Of a DNA stretch of 64,000 bases, positions 25,725-35,577 are shown piece after piece; the first letter of the stretch is position 1, and each line of letters opens with the position of its first letter. The stretch is taken from contig NZ_AP025174.1 in NCBI RefSeq assembly GCF_003402535.2, forward strand, positions 186,001-250,000, in the 5' to 3' direction. The notes below the pieces were generated by a model, which ran no database searches, was not told the DNA's origin, and saw only the letters and a list, made by a program, of their open reading frames with translations. The position numbers and the translations under genes are program-made. The stretch is from Cupriavidus sp. P-10 (GTDB lineage: Bacteria; Pseudomonadota; Gammaproteobacteria; Burkholderiales; Burkholderiaceae).

Positions 25725-26221
25725 GCGTAACAGCCGCTGACGAAATGACCATTGTCCACTGCTAGGCACCGCGCCGTTCATGAATGGCGAGCGTCGGAGG
25801 CCAACAGAATCATCGAACCATTAAGCTCATCGAGCTGACCGAGCCTTCTCATCGGAATACGCTTGACGAACTTGGCGCCGGCGTCCGACTGAAAGAACTT
25901 TTGGTTGAGCCACGTCTCAAAGAGCTTGGAGCGATGGCATCAACCCGGATCCCCATCCGGGCAAGCTCAAGGGCCAATGCCTTCGTCATTTGGACAGCGC
26001 CCGCTTTGCATACGGTGCAGCAATCACCTGCTGGCGACGCGAAGACCCAAATTGGACGCAATGTTTATGACGTTTCCCGGCTGCCCAGTACCACTTTACA
26101 AGTGGTGCAAAAGAGCGGGTCATCCTCCAGACTCCGGTCAGGTTGACCTCGAGTGTCTGGGCCCAACAGTCCCCTGATGTCTCCATTGCAGATGACTGAT
26201 GAACGATGCCTGCGCTGTTGA
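25725..26221 (-). pseudogene. Short-chain dehydrogenase (SDR), frameshifted and truncated
   Basis: Pieces in successive frames give NSAGIVHQSSAMETSGDCWA, TLEVNLTGVWRMTRSFAPLV, MTKALALELARMGIRVDAIA, PMRRLGQLDELNGSMILLAS and the final VDNGHFVSGC. These are ordered SDR blocks: NNAG, NL-G, the alpha-F helix and the C-terminal DGG. The catalytic YxxxK region is garbled and the N-terminal Rossmann part is missing. The very end has been read through into the frame upstream of the thiolase. Confidence 0.8.
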
Positions 26222-26357
26222 CGACCTGCACGAACCCAAGACCCTCCGTTCCACGAAGGCCCCAGCGCGAACCGGCCAGGTTGCCCCATGACCGGCGCAC
26301 TAGGGTATTCCCACCGACCTGATGATTGGCGAAGTCGATGTCAGCCTCAACGAGGCC
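26222..26357 (-). pseudogene. Porin N-terminal fragment joined to the SDR relic
   Basis: The minus strand reads VEADIDFANHQVGGNTLVRR and SWGNLAGSRWGLRGTEGLG, a second-strand segment of a Burkholderiales porin (compare SGSRWGLRGTEDLG in the intact porin at 22471-23637). It passes directly into the SDR sequence at about 26222, giving a chimeric relic. Confidence 0.75.
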
Positions 26358-26363
26358 GTCGGG

Positions 26364-27431
26364 TCACTCGCTATCTGCCATACGCATGACAACGCGCCCC
26401 ACCACCGTCCCGGCCTTTAGTTCCGCAAGAATGTGGCTCACTTCGTCACTTGGCCGAAGGTTCACTGGCAGAGGTGTAAGCTTTCCGCTCTTAGCCAAGT
26501 CCACGAGCTCCCGCAGCTCTTCCAATGTACCGACATACGATCCTACAAGGCCGACTGCCCGCTGAGCAAAAGGGGGCAATGGAAGTCGAAGCTCGCCACC
26601 GTATAGTCCGACGACAACGACGCGCCCTCCCTTTCGCAATCCGTTCATTGCAAACTGAGCTGTCTCCGGGGTTCCGACAAAATCGATTGCCCCAGCAAGA
26701 GCGCCATCCACAATTGAAGCTAGGTTCTCTCCAGCATCAGATTTGCGGGTGTTTACCGTGAATGCTGCGCCCTGCTCACGGGCTGCAGCGAGCTTCGCAT
26801 CGTCAATGTCGCAAGCTACGATGTTCCTCACACCTTTCGCCCTCAGTATGGAGATGCATACTAGGCCGAGGCCGCCACAACCCACGACTGCCACGTAGTC
26901 CCGTGTCGACAATGCCGGAAGTTTGGCGGAGGCGCTGTATGCCGTTAGCCCAGAGCAGGCGAGCGTCGCAGCAAAGCCCTCGTCGATGCCAGACACATCG
27001 ACCAAATACTTAGCATCCGGCACCAGGAGGTGACTAGCATAGGCACCGCTCCTAAAAGCACCAATAAACTGCGGAGCCGTCACGCAAAAATTCTCCTGAC
27101 CCGACTCACAGACGGCGCAGCGCCCGCATCCGATCCATGGATATACCAAGTACGTGTGGCCGGCACTGACGTCATTTACCCCTTCCCCCACCTTCTGCAC
27201 AATACCGAGCGGCTCGTGCCCCAATGTAAATGGGGGAACGCAGCCTCGGTCCTTCACGTAGGAGCGTTTGTCGGCTCCGAGATCAAAATAGCCATCCCAG
27301 ATGTGAACGTCCGAATGGCAGACGCCAGAGTGAGTGATACGCATAAGAATTTCACCCGGCCCTGGCTCCGGGGTGCGACGAAGCACTTTCTGCAGCGGTT
27401 CGCCATGTTCAATAATATCGTAGCTAATCAT
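26364..27431 (-). CDS. Zinc-dependent alcohol dehydrogenase (MDR family)
   Basis: A 355-aa medium-chain dehydrogenase. Catalytic zinc ligands are in GVCHSDVHIWDG (about residue 37) and GHEPLG (about 71). The structural zinc loop is CGRCAVCESGQENFC (about 98-112). The NAD(P) fold has VAVVGCGGLGLV (about 178). It would oxidise the alcohol made by the P450 to an aldehyde. The start MISYDIIEHG at 27431 is favoured because GGAGGAAAAA stands directly before it; the frame is open 21 codons further up. Confidence 0.9.
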   Translation of the reverse strand: MISYDIIEHGEPLQKVLRRTPEPGPGEILMRITHSGVCHSDVHIWDGYFDLGADKRSYVKDRGCVPPFTLGHEPLGIVQKVGEGVNDVSAGHTYLVYPWIGCGRCAVCESGQENFCVTAPQFIGAFRSGAYASHLLVPDAKYLVDVSGIDEGFAATLACSGLTAYSASAKLPALSTRDYVAVVGCGGLGLVCISILRAKGVRNIVACDIDDAKLAAAREQGAAFTVNTRKSDAGENLASIVDGALAGAIDFVGTPETAQFAMNGLRKGGRVVVVGLYGGELRLPLPPFAQRAVGLVGSYVGTLEELRELVDLAKSGKLTPLPVNLRPSDEVSHILAELKAGTVVGRVVMRMADSE

Positions 27432-27784
27432 TTTTTCCTCCACTGCCTCTATCTTCTTTAAAACAGGTGACTCTTTAGAAGTCGCCGCTTCCAACGAAAC
27501 AGTTAGACGAGTTCAAAGAGAAAATGTTGATGTCGATTATCTCGATCAATGATGATCAAGTCCCGGCTTTCAATCACAGCTTCGTCACGCGTGCTCCGAA
27601 CGGACGTCGCGCAGCGCATCGTCAGTCTGGGCTCCAAGAAGGTGCTTTGTTCCCTACAGGAGCCCCGTTGATGCTTGTCCGCGAATGCAGTTTGACCCGC
27701 GAGAGGACGACCGGACCTGGAAGGGAGCCGAGTTTCCTCATCCATGAGTCTTCTCCGCTTCTCGGACGGTGCTTTTCTGGCCTA
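27432..27784. other. Intergenic, about 350 bases
   Basis: It separates the alcohol and aldehyde dehydrogenase genes. No gene is seen; there is room for a promoter or a lost gene. Confidence 0.45.
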
Positions 27785-29206
27785 TCAGACGCCATCCCAA
27801 AGCTGGGGCAACTGACCTACCCCAGTCCGAATCGTGTACCGTTTTGTTTGCGTGCAGCCTTCGATCGCGTCAATACCAAAGGCTCCGCCGAGTCCGCTTG
27901 ATTTAAAGCCGCCAAAGGGCAAACCGGAGTCCATCACCAATGTACTGTTGCCATGCACGACGCCCGCATCGATAGCGTCCATCATGCGTACGAGTCGCCC
28001 TGCGTCTGACGTCCACACGTATGCAGCCAAGCCGTACTCGGTCTCATTGGCGAGCGTGGTCGCATCTTCCTCAGTGTCAAAGCGTGAGACGGTTAGAACA
28101 GGACCGAACACTTCAGCGCGACCGACGTCCAGATCTCGATCACCAAGGTCAAGAAGCGTGGGTGCCACATATAGACCTCGGTCATCGCGGAGGTGCTGAG
28201 GCTTGCCGCCTCCTGTCACCAGCGTCGCACCCTGCCGGACACCCCTGTCAATAAGTCCCATGACATGATCGAACTGTCGGCGGCAGACGATAGGACCAAC
28301 CTGTGTACTTTCGTCATTCGGGTCGCCAACCACAATGCGGCTGAATCGCTCCCGCAATTCAGACACAAAATGGCTCGCAATTTCACGATGGACAATGAGC
28401 CTGCTGCTCGCGGCGCAGATTTGCCCAGCGTTTGCCGCAATTCCCATCACCACCGCTCGGGCTGCCGAATCGAGGTCAGCGTCAGGAAAGACGACAATTG
28501 GAGACTTACCACCCAACTCGAGCGTCACCTTCTTAAAGGTGTCGGCTGCGGCATGAAGGATCCGACGACCTGTTCCCGGCGACCCCGTGAACGAAATTCC
28601 ACGAATTCCCGGATGCGCCGAAAGGGCTCCACCGACCTCTCCAGTACCATGTACGACCTGCAAAACTCCTTCGGGAATGCCCGCCTCCAAAGACAGACTG
28701 ACGAGCCGTGACGCGGAAAGGGGTGAAAGCTCGGAAGGCTTCACGATCACGCTGTTCCCGCAGGCCAAAGGAGGAGTGGCACGCGCCATGAAAGAGTGCG
28801 CGGGGGCATTCCACGGCAAAATGACCAGGTAAGCGCCAAGTGGCTCTCGCTTCGTATAAGACAATCGTCCGGTAATATCGGCAAGCTGTTGACCGTAGAT
28901 CTTATCGGTCATGCCTGCCCAGTATCTTGCATGACGGGCACCGCGTCGCGCATCTACACGCGCATCACGGAGAACCTTTCCCGTGCAACTGGTGTCGAGC
29001 CGTGCAATCTCCTCATAATGTTTCTCGATCAATGCGCCCCATGCCCAAAGCCGCTCGCTACGCACTTCCGGTGTCATCGCAGCCCATACTTTCTGAGCGC
29101 GAATAGCTAATTGAACCGCATCGTTGATCTCTTGATCAGATGCTGCAGTAAGTGTATTTACCGTCTCTCCGCTTACCGGACTAATTACATCAAAAGTAGT
29201 ACTCAT
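27785..29206 (-). CDS. NAD(P)-dependent aldehyde dehydrogenase
   Basis: A 473-aa ALDH-superfamily enzyme. Cofactor and substrate motifs occur in order: LPWNAPAHSFMARATPPLAC (about residue 130), FTGSPGTGRRI (about 205), VTLELGGKSPIVVF with the general-base Glu (about 231) and NAGQICAASSR with the catalytic Cys (about 264). EVFGPVLTV is near 365. It converts the aldehyde from the alcohol dehydrogenase to the carboxylic acid that the adjacent CoA-transferase can activate. Normal length; 44 bases separate it from the CoA-transferase gene upstream. Confidence 0.94.
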   Translation of the reverse strand: MSTTFDVISPVSGETVNTLTAASDQEINDAVQLAIRAQKVWAAMTPEVRSERLWAWGALIEKHYEEIARLDTSCTGKVLRDARVDARRGARHARYWAGMTDKIYGQQLADITGRLSYTKREPLGAYLVILPWNAPAHSFMARATPPLACGNSVIVKPSELSPLSASRLVSLSLEAGIPEGVLQVVHGTGEVGGALSAHPGIRGISFTGSPGTGRRILHAAADTFKKVTLELGGKSPIVVFPDADLDSAARAVVMGIAANAGQICAASSRLIVHREIASHFVSELRERFSRIVVGDPNDESTQVGPIVCRRQFDHVMGLIDRGVRQGATLVTGGGKPQHLRDDRGLYVAPTLLDLGDRDLDVGRAEVFGPVLTVSRFDTEEDATTLANETEYGLAAYVWTSDAGRLVRMMDAIDAGVVHGNSTLVMDSGLPFGGFKSSGLGGAFGIDAIEGCTQTKRYTIRTGVGQLPQLWDGV

Positions 29207-29249
29207 ATCTTATCCGATTTAAATCATAAAGCGATTGGTTGGCGTAGTT

Positions 29250-30497
29250 TTAAATTACACGTTGTGCGATGAGATGATCTATCTCTTCTTTACCATACCC
29301 AAGCAGGTCCCCAAGTATCTCTTGATTATGCTCACCCAGTGACGGACCTGATCGCCATACCCGCCCTGGCGTATGAGAGAACTTAGGCACGACATTCTGC
29401 ATCCGCACGGTGCCAAAATCTGAGTCTTGAACACTAACTACCGCCTCTCTGGCTGCAAAGTGAGGATCTTCAAAAATGTCCTTAATGTCGTAAATCTGGC
29501 TGAATGACACATCGTGATCAGTAAGCGTGCGCGCGACCTCGCCGGCGGTGCGCGCTAGAAACCAATCCCGCACCTGTTTCTCAATTTCGTCACGGTTTTC
29601 CAGTCGGGCCACGTTGGTGCTAAACCGATCGTCTGTCAGCCACTCTTCCCGATCCAATGCGTGAGCCAGGCGCGAGAAGACGGTCGGAGCACTGACGGCC
29701 AGCCCAATCCACTTGTTGTCGCTTGTCCGGTAGACGTCGCTGGGCGCTGAGTACGCACTTAGGTTTCCTGAACGCTTTCGGATGTGTCCAAGCTGGTCAT
29801 ATTCGATAGCCATGAAGTCGATTATCCGAAACATTGCCTCTGTTGCTGACAGATCGATCTCTTGGCCCGGTCGGTCTGGATGGCGGTCTCTGTGATGAAG
29901 TGCGGCAGCGATCGCCATCGCGCCAAACACGCCCGTCAAGGAGTCAGAAACCGGGTAGCCTGGGTACATAGGCGGACCATCGGCTGAACCACAGATATTC
30001 GTGAAGCCGGAAAGGCCTTCGAAGATGCGTGCGAAGCCCGGCTTGCCACAGTACGGTCCAGTTTGTCCGAAGCCGGTGACCCGTAGAACAATCAAATGGG
30101 GATTGATTGAGAAAATTCGCTCACTGGACAGTCCCCACCTCTCGAGCGTTCCTGGACGAAAATTCTCGACCAGCACATCTTGAGAGGCGAGAAGTTCCTC
30201 AAGAAGCGACAGGCCTTCCGGAGTACGAAGGTCGAGTGTAATTCCCTTCTTATTACGGTTCACCACCTTGTGCCAAAGCGGGATGCCGTCTTTGTGCGGG
30301 GGGAGATAACGCAGATGATCGCCGCTGTGTGGCATCTCGACCTTAAGCACCTCTGCACCAAGGTCGGCTAGCAACGTCGCGGAAAGCGGCCCGGCGATTA
30401 CCGTGGCGATATCAAGAACCTTGATTCCCTTCAGTGGTCCACAGGAAAGATCTGATGCGGACTGTACGAATCCTTCGCTATGCACAATCGTCTCCAT
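29250..30497 (-). CDS. Class III (CaiB/BaiF) CoA-transferase
   Basis: A 415-aa enzyme. It has GIKVLDIATVIAGPLSATLL (about residues 24-43), LGAEVLKVEMPHSGD (about 47) and VVNRNKKGITLDLR (about 78). Further signatures are VLVENFRPGTLERWGL (about 108) and the region GLSGFTNICGSADGPPMYPG that follows the catalytic Asp region. Class III enzymes move CoA between carboxylates through an aspartyl-CoA intermediate. Here it probably makes the CoA ester of the acid from the aldehyde dehydrogenase. It is transcribed with the dehydrogenases. Confidence 0.92.
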   Translation of the reverse strand: METIVHSEGFVQSASDLSCGPLKGIKVLDIATVIAGPLSATLLADLGAEVLKVEMPHSGDHLRYLPPHKDGIPLWHKVVNRNKKGITLDLRTPEGLSLLEELLASQDVLVENFRPGTLERWGLSSERIFSINPHLIVLRVTGFGQTGPYCGKPGFARIFEGLSGFTNICGSADGPPMYPGYPVSDSLTGVFGAMAIAAALHHRDRHPDRPGQEIDLSATEAMFRIIDFMAIEYDQLGHIRKRSGNLSAYSAPSDVYRTSDNKWIGLAVSAPTVFSRLAHALDREEWLTDDRFSTNVARLENRDEIEKQVRDWFLARTAGEVARTLTDHDVSFSQIYDIKDIFEDPHFAAREAVVSVQDSDFGTVRMQNVVPKFSHTPGRVWRSGPSLGEHNQEILGDLLGYGKEEIDHLIAQRVI

Positions 30498-30710
30498 GAA
30501 TTTCTATGTCAGATGAACAGCAGTCGGCTCTGCGCACTTTAAAGCAAAGCGTTGAAATTTCTTACCTTATGTGCATTTTCCTACGGGAAGCTAGGCGAAG
30601 TTCCTCAAACAAGGGAAGCGCAGTCCCTTGTACGTCTCACCCCCGACATAGCGCCATCGCGGCCATATATGGCAGCACGATTTCCTCAACGATCAACCTT
30701 AGGTGCGTCT

Positions 30711-31982
30711 TCATTCTTCGCCCCACCTTTTCAGCCGCACTTTCATCGAGTTAAAGCCGTGAATGATATTTGAGTATGTGCGCTGCGGTTCTTCAAGCAC
30801 CTCGACTTGCATGTCACGTTTCAGCATCTCCTCCCACAGGATCTGCAATTGGAGTTCAGCAAGCCGGTTGCCGACGCACCGATGAATGCCGAATCCAAAC
30901 GAAAGATGCTGCCGCGGGTTGGGGCGGTCGATACAGAAGATATCCGGATTTGAAATAACCTCCTCGTCTCTGTTTCCTGAGAGATACCACATAACAACAC
31001 GATCTCCCTCGCGGATTCTTTTCCCTCCGAAGGTCGTATCCTGCTTCGCTACCCTCTTCATGTGGGTAAGCGGTGTCTGATACCGAATCACTTCCGATAC
31101 CATGCTAGGAATCAGCGTTGGATTTGCGCGCAGCTTTCTTCCCTCCGAAGCATACTTATCCAGGAAGTACACGGAGGCGCTCATGGTGTTACGAGTCGTG
31201 TCGTTTCCTCCAACGATTAGGAGTTGGAGGTTGCCCAGAAATTCACGCGGCGTATCAGGCAAGTTCTTTGTAGCATCAGCGTGTGCCATCATCGAAATAA
31301 GGTCCGGCGCCATCGGCTTTGACCCTCGCTCCTTCCAAAGCCTGGTAAAGACTTCCAACATTTTTGCAAGCTCGTCGTCGCGCTGTTGCTCGGTCGTGAT
31401 TGGCCCTCCCGCATTGAGGTCCATGTGGGCAATATCCGACCAGTAAGTGAGGCGATATCGGTCCTCATAAGGGAAGTCAAAAAGAGTCGCCAGCATGCGA
31501 GTGGTCAGTTCGATTGAAACGGCTTCCACCCAATCGAAAGGCGTGTCGAACTTCAAATTGTCGAGCACGTCGGCTGTCCTAATACGGATACCATCTTTCA
31601 GACGTAATAGGTTCTCCGGCGCTACAATCGGGCTGACCGCCTTGCGCTGTTCGTCATGCTTCGGCGGATCCATTGCAATGAACGCCGGCCGATCAAGATG
31701 TTGCGGACGATCGTTTAAGGTGATGCCGGTGAACGTCTGGGACGAGAATACCTCGTGATTTGAGTCGATTTTTACAATATCCCGATACCGAGTTACCGAC
31801 CAGAAGTCGCCCGAATACCCACCCTTTCGGAAAAAGACCGGCGCTTCATTGCGCAAACGAGCGAGATACTGACCAATCGAGTCATCTTCGAAGTGTCCTG
31901 GATGGCTAGGATCGATGTCCTCCAGACTTACCGACGATGGATCGAGTCGTTCCTCTTTAAGTTGATGCACCAAGCTGTTCAT
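30711..31982 (-). CDS. Cytochrome P450 monooxygenase
   Basis: A 423-aa bacterial soluble P450. The I helix has IVGGNDTTRNTMSASVYF (about residues 247-264) and the K helix ExxR is SEVIRYQTP (about 295). The heme-binding loop is FGFGIHRCVGNRLAE with the axial Cys (about 370). The NDTTRN form of the oxygen-activation motif is typical of CYP108/111/124-like enzymes that hydroxylate terpenoid or alkyl methyl groups. Its electron donors are the adjacent ferredoxin and reductase, so this is a class I three-component system. The substrate is not determinable from sequence. Confidence 0.95.
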   Translation of the reverse strand: MNSLVHQLKEERLDPSSVSLEDIDPSHPGHFEDDSIGQYLARLRNEAPVFFRKGGYSGDFWSVTRYRDIVKIDSNHEVFSSQTFTGITLNDRPQHLDRPAFIAMDPPKHDEQRKAVSPIVAPENLLRLKDGIRIRTADVLDNLKFDTPFDWVEAVSIELTTRMLATLFDFPYEDRYRLTYWSDIAHMDLNAGGPITTEQQRDDELAKMLEVFTRLWKERGSKPMAPDLISMMAHADATKNLPDTPREFLGNLQLLIVGGNDTTRNTMSASVYFLDKYASEGRKLRANPTLIPSMVSEVIRYQTPLTHMKRVAKQDTTFGGKRIREGDRVVMWYLSGNRDEEVISNPDIFCIDRPNPRQHLSFGFGIHRCVGNRLAELQLQILWEEMLKRDMQVEVLEEPQRTYSNIIHGFNSMKVRLKRWGEE

Positions 31983-32141
31983 CGCTATCCTCTAATCTTA
32001 AAAAAAACGCTGTTTGATGCCCAAGCACAAAGACAGTCGTGTCTTCTTCGATCTGTCGTTCATTGCTTGGCTGTCCAGCTAGCCAGCGACCGACGTTTGT
32101 TGCGAACTTCTGGAAATGGCCAACGCCACCGAGAAGACATC

Positions 32142-32462
32142 CTAGTGCTGCCCAATCGGCAAAAGTACGGTGATACCGTCGATGTCCTCTCGCATGCTGA
32201 TTTGGCAAGCGAGCCTTGAATTCGGCCTCGAGCCCGCAGCAAAATCCAGCATTTCGTTCTCTCGTTGATGACGCGGTTCAAGCTTTGCTAACCACATTTC
32301 ATCAATGAATACGTGACATGTACCGCACGCGCACTCACCGCCGCAGTCGCCATCGATACCAGGAACTCCATTGTTGAGAGCTGCTTTCATCAAGCTCTCG
32401 CCGAGTTCTACATCAACCGTATGTTCGGTGCCGTTATGCTCGATAAATTTTGCCTTTGCCAC
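32142..32462 (-). CDS. [2Fe-2S] ferredoxin, adrenodoxin/putidaredoxin type
   Basis: A 106-aa electron carrier. The cluster ligands follow the adrenodoxin pattern exactly: C40-x5-C46-x2-C49 in DCGGECACGTC and C86 in SRLACQI, 36 residues later. The acidic helix (IDEMWLAKLE) is where reductase and P450 usually bind. It lies between the P450 and its reductase on the same strand, as in classical camphor-type systems, and passes electrons from the NADH-linked reductase to the P450. Confidence 0.95.
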   Translation of the reverse strand: MAKAKFIEHNGTEHTVDVELGESLMKAALNNGVPGIDGDCGGECACGTCHVFIDEMWLAKLEPRHQRENEMLDFAAGSRPNSRLACQISMREDIDGITVLLPIGQH

Positions 32463-32489
32463 TTTTATCTCCTTCGGAATTTGGTAGTT

Positions 32490-33752
32490 CTATTGCACGC
32501 ATTCTCCGGTGACCACCACCGAAGCAAATGTTGAGTTTGTATCGGCGAGCCTTATCGGATCGACTCGCACCCTCTTGGCGATCAAGCTCTTTCCCAGAAC
32601 AAAGCTCCCAGCGTTATTAACTGCTTCGACAGAAGTAACTATTTCATTTTTCAGGTGAAATATTGCGAAAGCACCAGAGGCGGCGTCACCTCGGACCACG
32701 CTATGGTCGGCATTTGATGCGGAGCCTGCCATTTGGAACTTCACGTCATATTGATCCGACCAGAACCACGGGACTTCAGGCGTAGCTGCTGGCATTCCGC
32801 AAATCGAAGCGGCTGCACGTCTCGCCTGGTCGTTTGCCGCAGCGATGCTCTCAAAACGGCTACCGAACCGGAGGCGTGTTGGGTCATAAACATCGTCGCT
32901 AGCCGTCGCGCAGTCGCCCACCCCATATATGTGAGGCACGCTGGTGCGACATTCAGCGTCCACTACGATTCCGTGGTTGCACTCGACGCCGGCTAGTTTT
33001 GCAATTGAGTCGTTTGGCGTCGCTCCGATGCCAACCACTATGCAGTCGCAGTCGAGCTCTTCGCCATTATCAAGAACGACCCCGGAAACGCGGCCGGCAA
33101 CATTATTATATTTGGCGACGCCTAGCCCGCAGATCGTGCGAACGCCTTGGGCAGAGTGCTTTTCCTGCACGTACGCCGAAATTCGCGGGCTTGCAACTCT
33201 TGCCAGGACCCGTTCGGCTTTCTCGACCAAAGTCACGTCGAGTCCGAGCTGGCGCGCGGATGCTGCGACCTCTAAGCCGATGAATCCCCCGCCAATAACG
33301 ACTAATCGCCGGGCGCGCTCGAGTTCGTGCTTCATGCGTTGCGCGTCGCTTAGATCCCGGAGCGTGAGAACGCCTTCTAGCTTGCTGTCCGATCTGCTCA
33401 GCACAACAGGCGATGCTCCAAGAGCGCAGACGAGATTCTCGTACCGCACCTCCGTTTGATCATGAAGAGTGACTAGTTTACCAATCGGATCTATTGATCT
33501 GACTTCCGCTCCCAGACGAAGCCGAATACGCTTTTTCTCATAGAATTCGAGAGGTCTAATTTCGAGTGCAGCCCAAGATGCTTTTGAACAAAGCCATTCC
33601 TTGGAAAGCGGCGGGCGTTGATAGGGAGCATACGGTTCAATGCCGATGATCTCGATATCTTTCCCGTAGCCGAGCTGTCGCAACGTAATCGCTGTCATTG
33701 CGCCCGCGTGGCCTCCGCCGACAATGACTACCCCGGATTTTTCATCGCTCAT
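32490..33752 (-). CDS. NAD(P)H:ferredoxin reductase (FAD)
   Basis: A 420-aa flavoprotein of the putidaredoxin/rubredoxin reductase family. The FAD-binding site is VVIVGGGHAGAMTAITL (about residues 7-23). PYQRPPLSKEWL follows near 48, and the NAD-binding fold is RLVVIGGGFIGLEVAASA (about 147). The second FAD motif is HIYGVGDCA (about 275). The start at 33752 (MSDEKSG) has a strong ribosome site (GGGAGGGAC). Open frame upstream to 34058 is not supported. It delivers electrons to the ferredoxin and P450. Confidence 0.94.
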   Translation of the reverse strand: MSDEKSGVVIVGGGHAGAMTAITLRQLGYGKDIEIIGIEPYAPYQRPPLSKEWLCSKASWAALEIRPLEFYEKKRIRLRLGAEVRSIDPIGKLVTLHDQTEVRYENLVCALGASPVVLSRSDSKLEGVLTLRDLSDAQRMKHELERARRLVVIGGGFIGLEVAASARQLGLDVTLVEKAERVLARVASPRISAYVQEKHSAQGVRTICGLGVAKYNNVAGRVSGVVLDNGEELDCDCIVVGIGATPNDSIAKLAGVECNHGIVVDAECRTSVPHIYGVGDCATASDDVYDPTRLRFGSRFESIAAANDQARRAAASICGMPAATPEVPWFWSDQYDVKFQMAGSASNADHSVVRGDAASGAFAIFHLKNEIVTSVEAVNNAGSFVLGKSLIAKRVRVDPIRLADTNSTFASVVVTGECVQ

Positions 33753-34419
33753 AGTTCGTCCCTCCCATAGCCAGTTGTCTCGAATCTTAACCAGCGCCAG
33801 GGAAGGCGATGCAGCAAAACTCATAAAGCAGCTATTCAGATCGAGCAAGTCGGGGCATCCGTCAACTCTGCACCGGTCCGAGATCTGAGGAAACGAGGGA
33901 ATAGTCGGGGAGCGTCTGCACTGGTGAGGCGCGTTGTCCAGCGTCTGTAAGCGTACGGGCGGCCCGTCTTGCGCTGTGGTAAAGGCCTGGGCACTTAACG
34001 AAGACGTGGATAGGTGCACACGTCGATGAAGCGGAGGTCGGAGACTGCCGGCGGACACGGGAATCTAACTTCTGCGACGATCGGTGGTGTTCCGGCTGAC
34101 CCCATTCACGGGTCTCGAGGCCCCTGGGGCGTGCCTGCCAATGTCGCTACACCGGTTGAAAACGCGGAGGTTCCGGCTGCGCGGCAAGACCATCAAACCG
34201 TTTTCGACAACAGCCTCGATGACTTTGAAACGATCGTCGAGGTTATAGGCGCCGGTGGCGCACACCGCACTGCAACATCGGGGGCTGCACGACGAGGAGA
34301 CGCCGGTAGCCACGTGCTCATTCCCGCTCGAAGGGAATGAATAGTTGGAGCCGATATCAGTGTGAGCACGTTCACTTCGAGCGGCGTAGTTATAGCGGCG
34401 TACTGGTGCTCCGAAAAAG
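33753..34419. other. Upstream region, no intact gene
   Basis: It holds the likely promoter of the reductase-ferredoxin-P450 genes. Open frames on both strands show nothing recognisable. Confidence 0.45.
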
Positions 34420-35240
34420 CTGGCTAGAAAGATGCTTATGGTGCCGCTCTCAAACAGTTGGCGGAGGTTATGTGAGCCGCGACGCATGTCCCGATACCCC
34501 ACAGTTGGCACGGCCCGGCGGCCACGTGCGTTGTGGGTTGGAGCATTCTGGCGCGTTGCCGTGGTGCGCTCTTGATGCCGACCCAAGCTCGATTCGCTTG
34601 CCAAGTAGGACACCTCATCGGCCGGCATGGGCACGATGCGCGCCCGCGACGTGTCGACAAAGCGCGCTCGTTGGCAACGGCCAGAATGCGTTCGCGCTCG
34701 TCGATGCTCAGCGCCTGCGCTAGCGTGGGCCATAGGTCCCTGGGCAGCGGTCGCCGGCCATCAAGCCTCCTTGGGCATTCCTGCGTTGCGGCGTGCGCAC
34801 GGTCATGCCAGCTACCTGGCAGGCCGGCACAGGCGAGTACCGCTTGGGTGAACGGTTTCGAGATGGCCCAGTATCGTTTGGCGATCTTCCAGGCCAATCA
34901 TGCGCCCTCGTACTTAGGGAAGATCCCTTCGTGCCTCCTTTAAGAGTATCAGCAGGGCGGTGACTTTTGGCCAGCGCCGACTCCTTGCGGCGCAACTCGC
35001 GCTCAAGTTGTTTGATGCGGCGCCGATCGCCCTTCGTCTCACGATGGGGGGCGCGCGCATCGTCGAGCTCAGCCAGCGCCTGCGTGGCGGCAGTGCGCTA
35101 CTGCTCCAACGCCTACGGATACACACCGCTCTCATAGTGCCCAGGTGTTCTTGCTGGCCTCGTCCATCGCAGCCGTCGCTAGCGCGGCCTCAAACCTGGC
35201 GCCCGCTATCCCCCAAGGTTCAAGTTCTACCTGGCGACAT
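34420..35240 (-). pseudogene. IS3-family transposase relic (orfA end and orfB start)
   Basis: Minus-strand pieces in different frames include RRIKQLERELRRKESALAKS (the usual coiled end of IS3 OrfA), ERERILAVANE, RARIVPMPADEVSYLASESS and THVAAGPCQLWG. These follow the order of IS3 OrfB ('ILAVANEPRF-D-PPARIVPMLAD-G-YLASEST', 'THVA-GP-Q-W-WDMT'). Several frameshifts and loss of the DDE core make it dead. Confidence 0.75.
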
Positions 35241-35271
35241 CTCCTCTGCCGCCTCCACAACCTTTTCGCGG

Positions 35272-35577
35272 TTAGCGAACGTCGGGTACAAGGAGGATGA
35301 CCATGTAAAGGGCCATTAGAGACAGCCACAGGGACACCAACTGATGCGGCCGACCATATGATGTCACGACGCCTTCTCGTAGTTGACGGCTGCGGGCGAA
35401 ACAGGTCGCAAACACCAGTAAGCAGAGGCTCGAGGCAATCAGTCCTGTCACTTGAAGCCCGGGTAGATTTTCGCCGAGCACGGTGCGTATGCATAAGGCA
35501 GCAACGGCTAGGCATGCCCAGCCTGTCCTGCTCCAAGCGAGTGCCGTTCGTTCAGGCTGAAGTCCAGGATCTTTCAT
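35272..35577 (-). CDS. DUF202 inner-membrane protein
   Basis: A 101-aa protein with the DUF202 signature near its start (LQPERTALAWSRTGWACLAV) and three predicted transmembrane helices (about residues 17-35, 43-62 and 80-98). DUF202 proteins are small membrane proteins of unknown function often found in pairs. Here the start overlaps the stop of the next DUF202 gene by four bases. Its neighbours are catabolic and transport genes. Confidence 0.8.
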   Translation of the reverse strand: MKDPGLQPERTALAWSRTGWACLAVAALCIRTVLGENLPGLQVTGLIASSLCLLVFATCFARSRQLREGVVTSYGRPHQLVSLWLSLMALYMVILLVPDVR

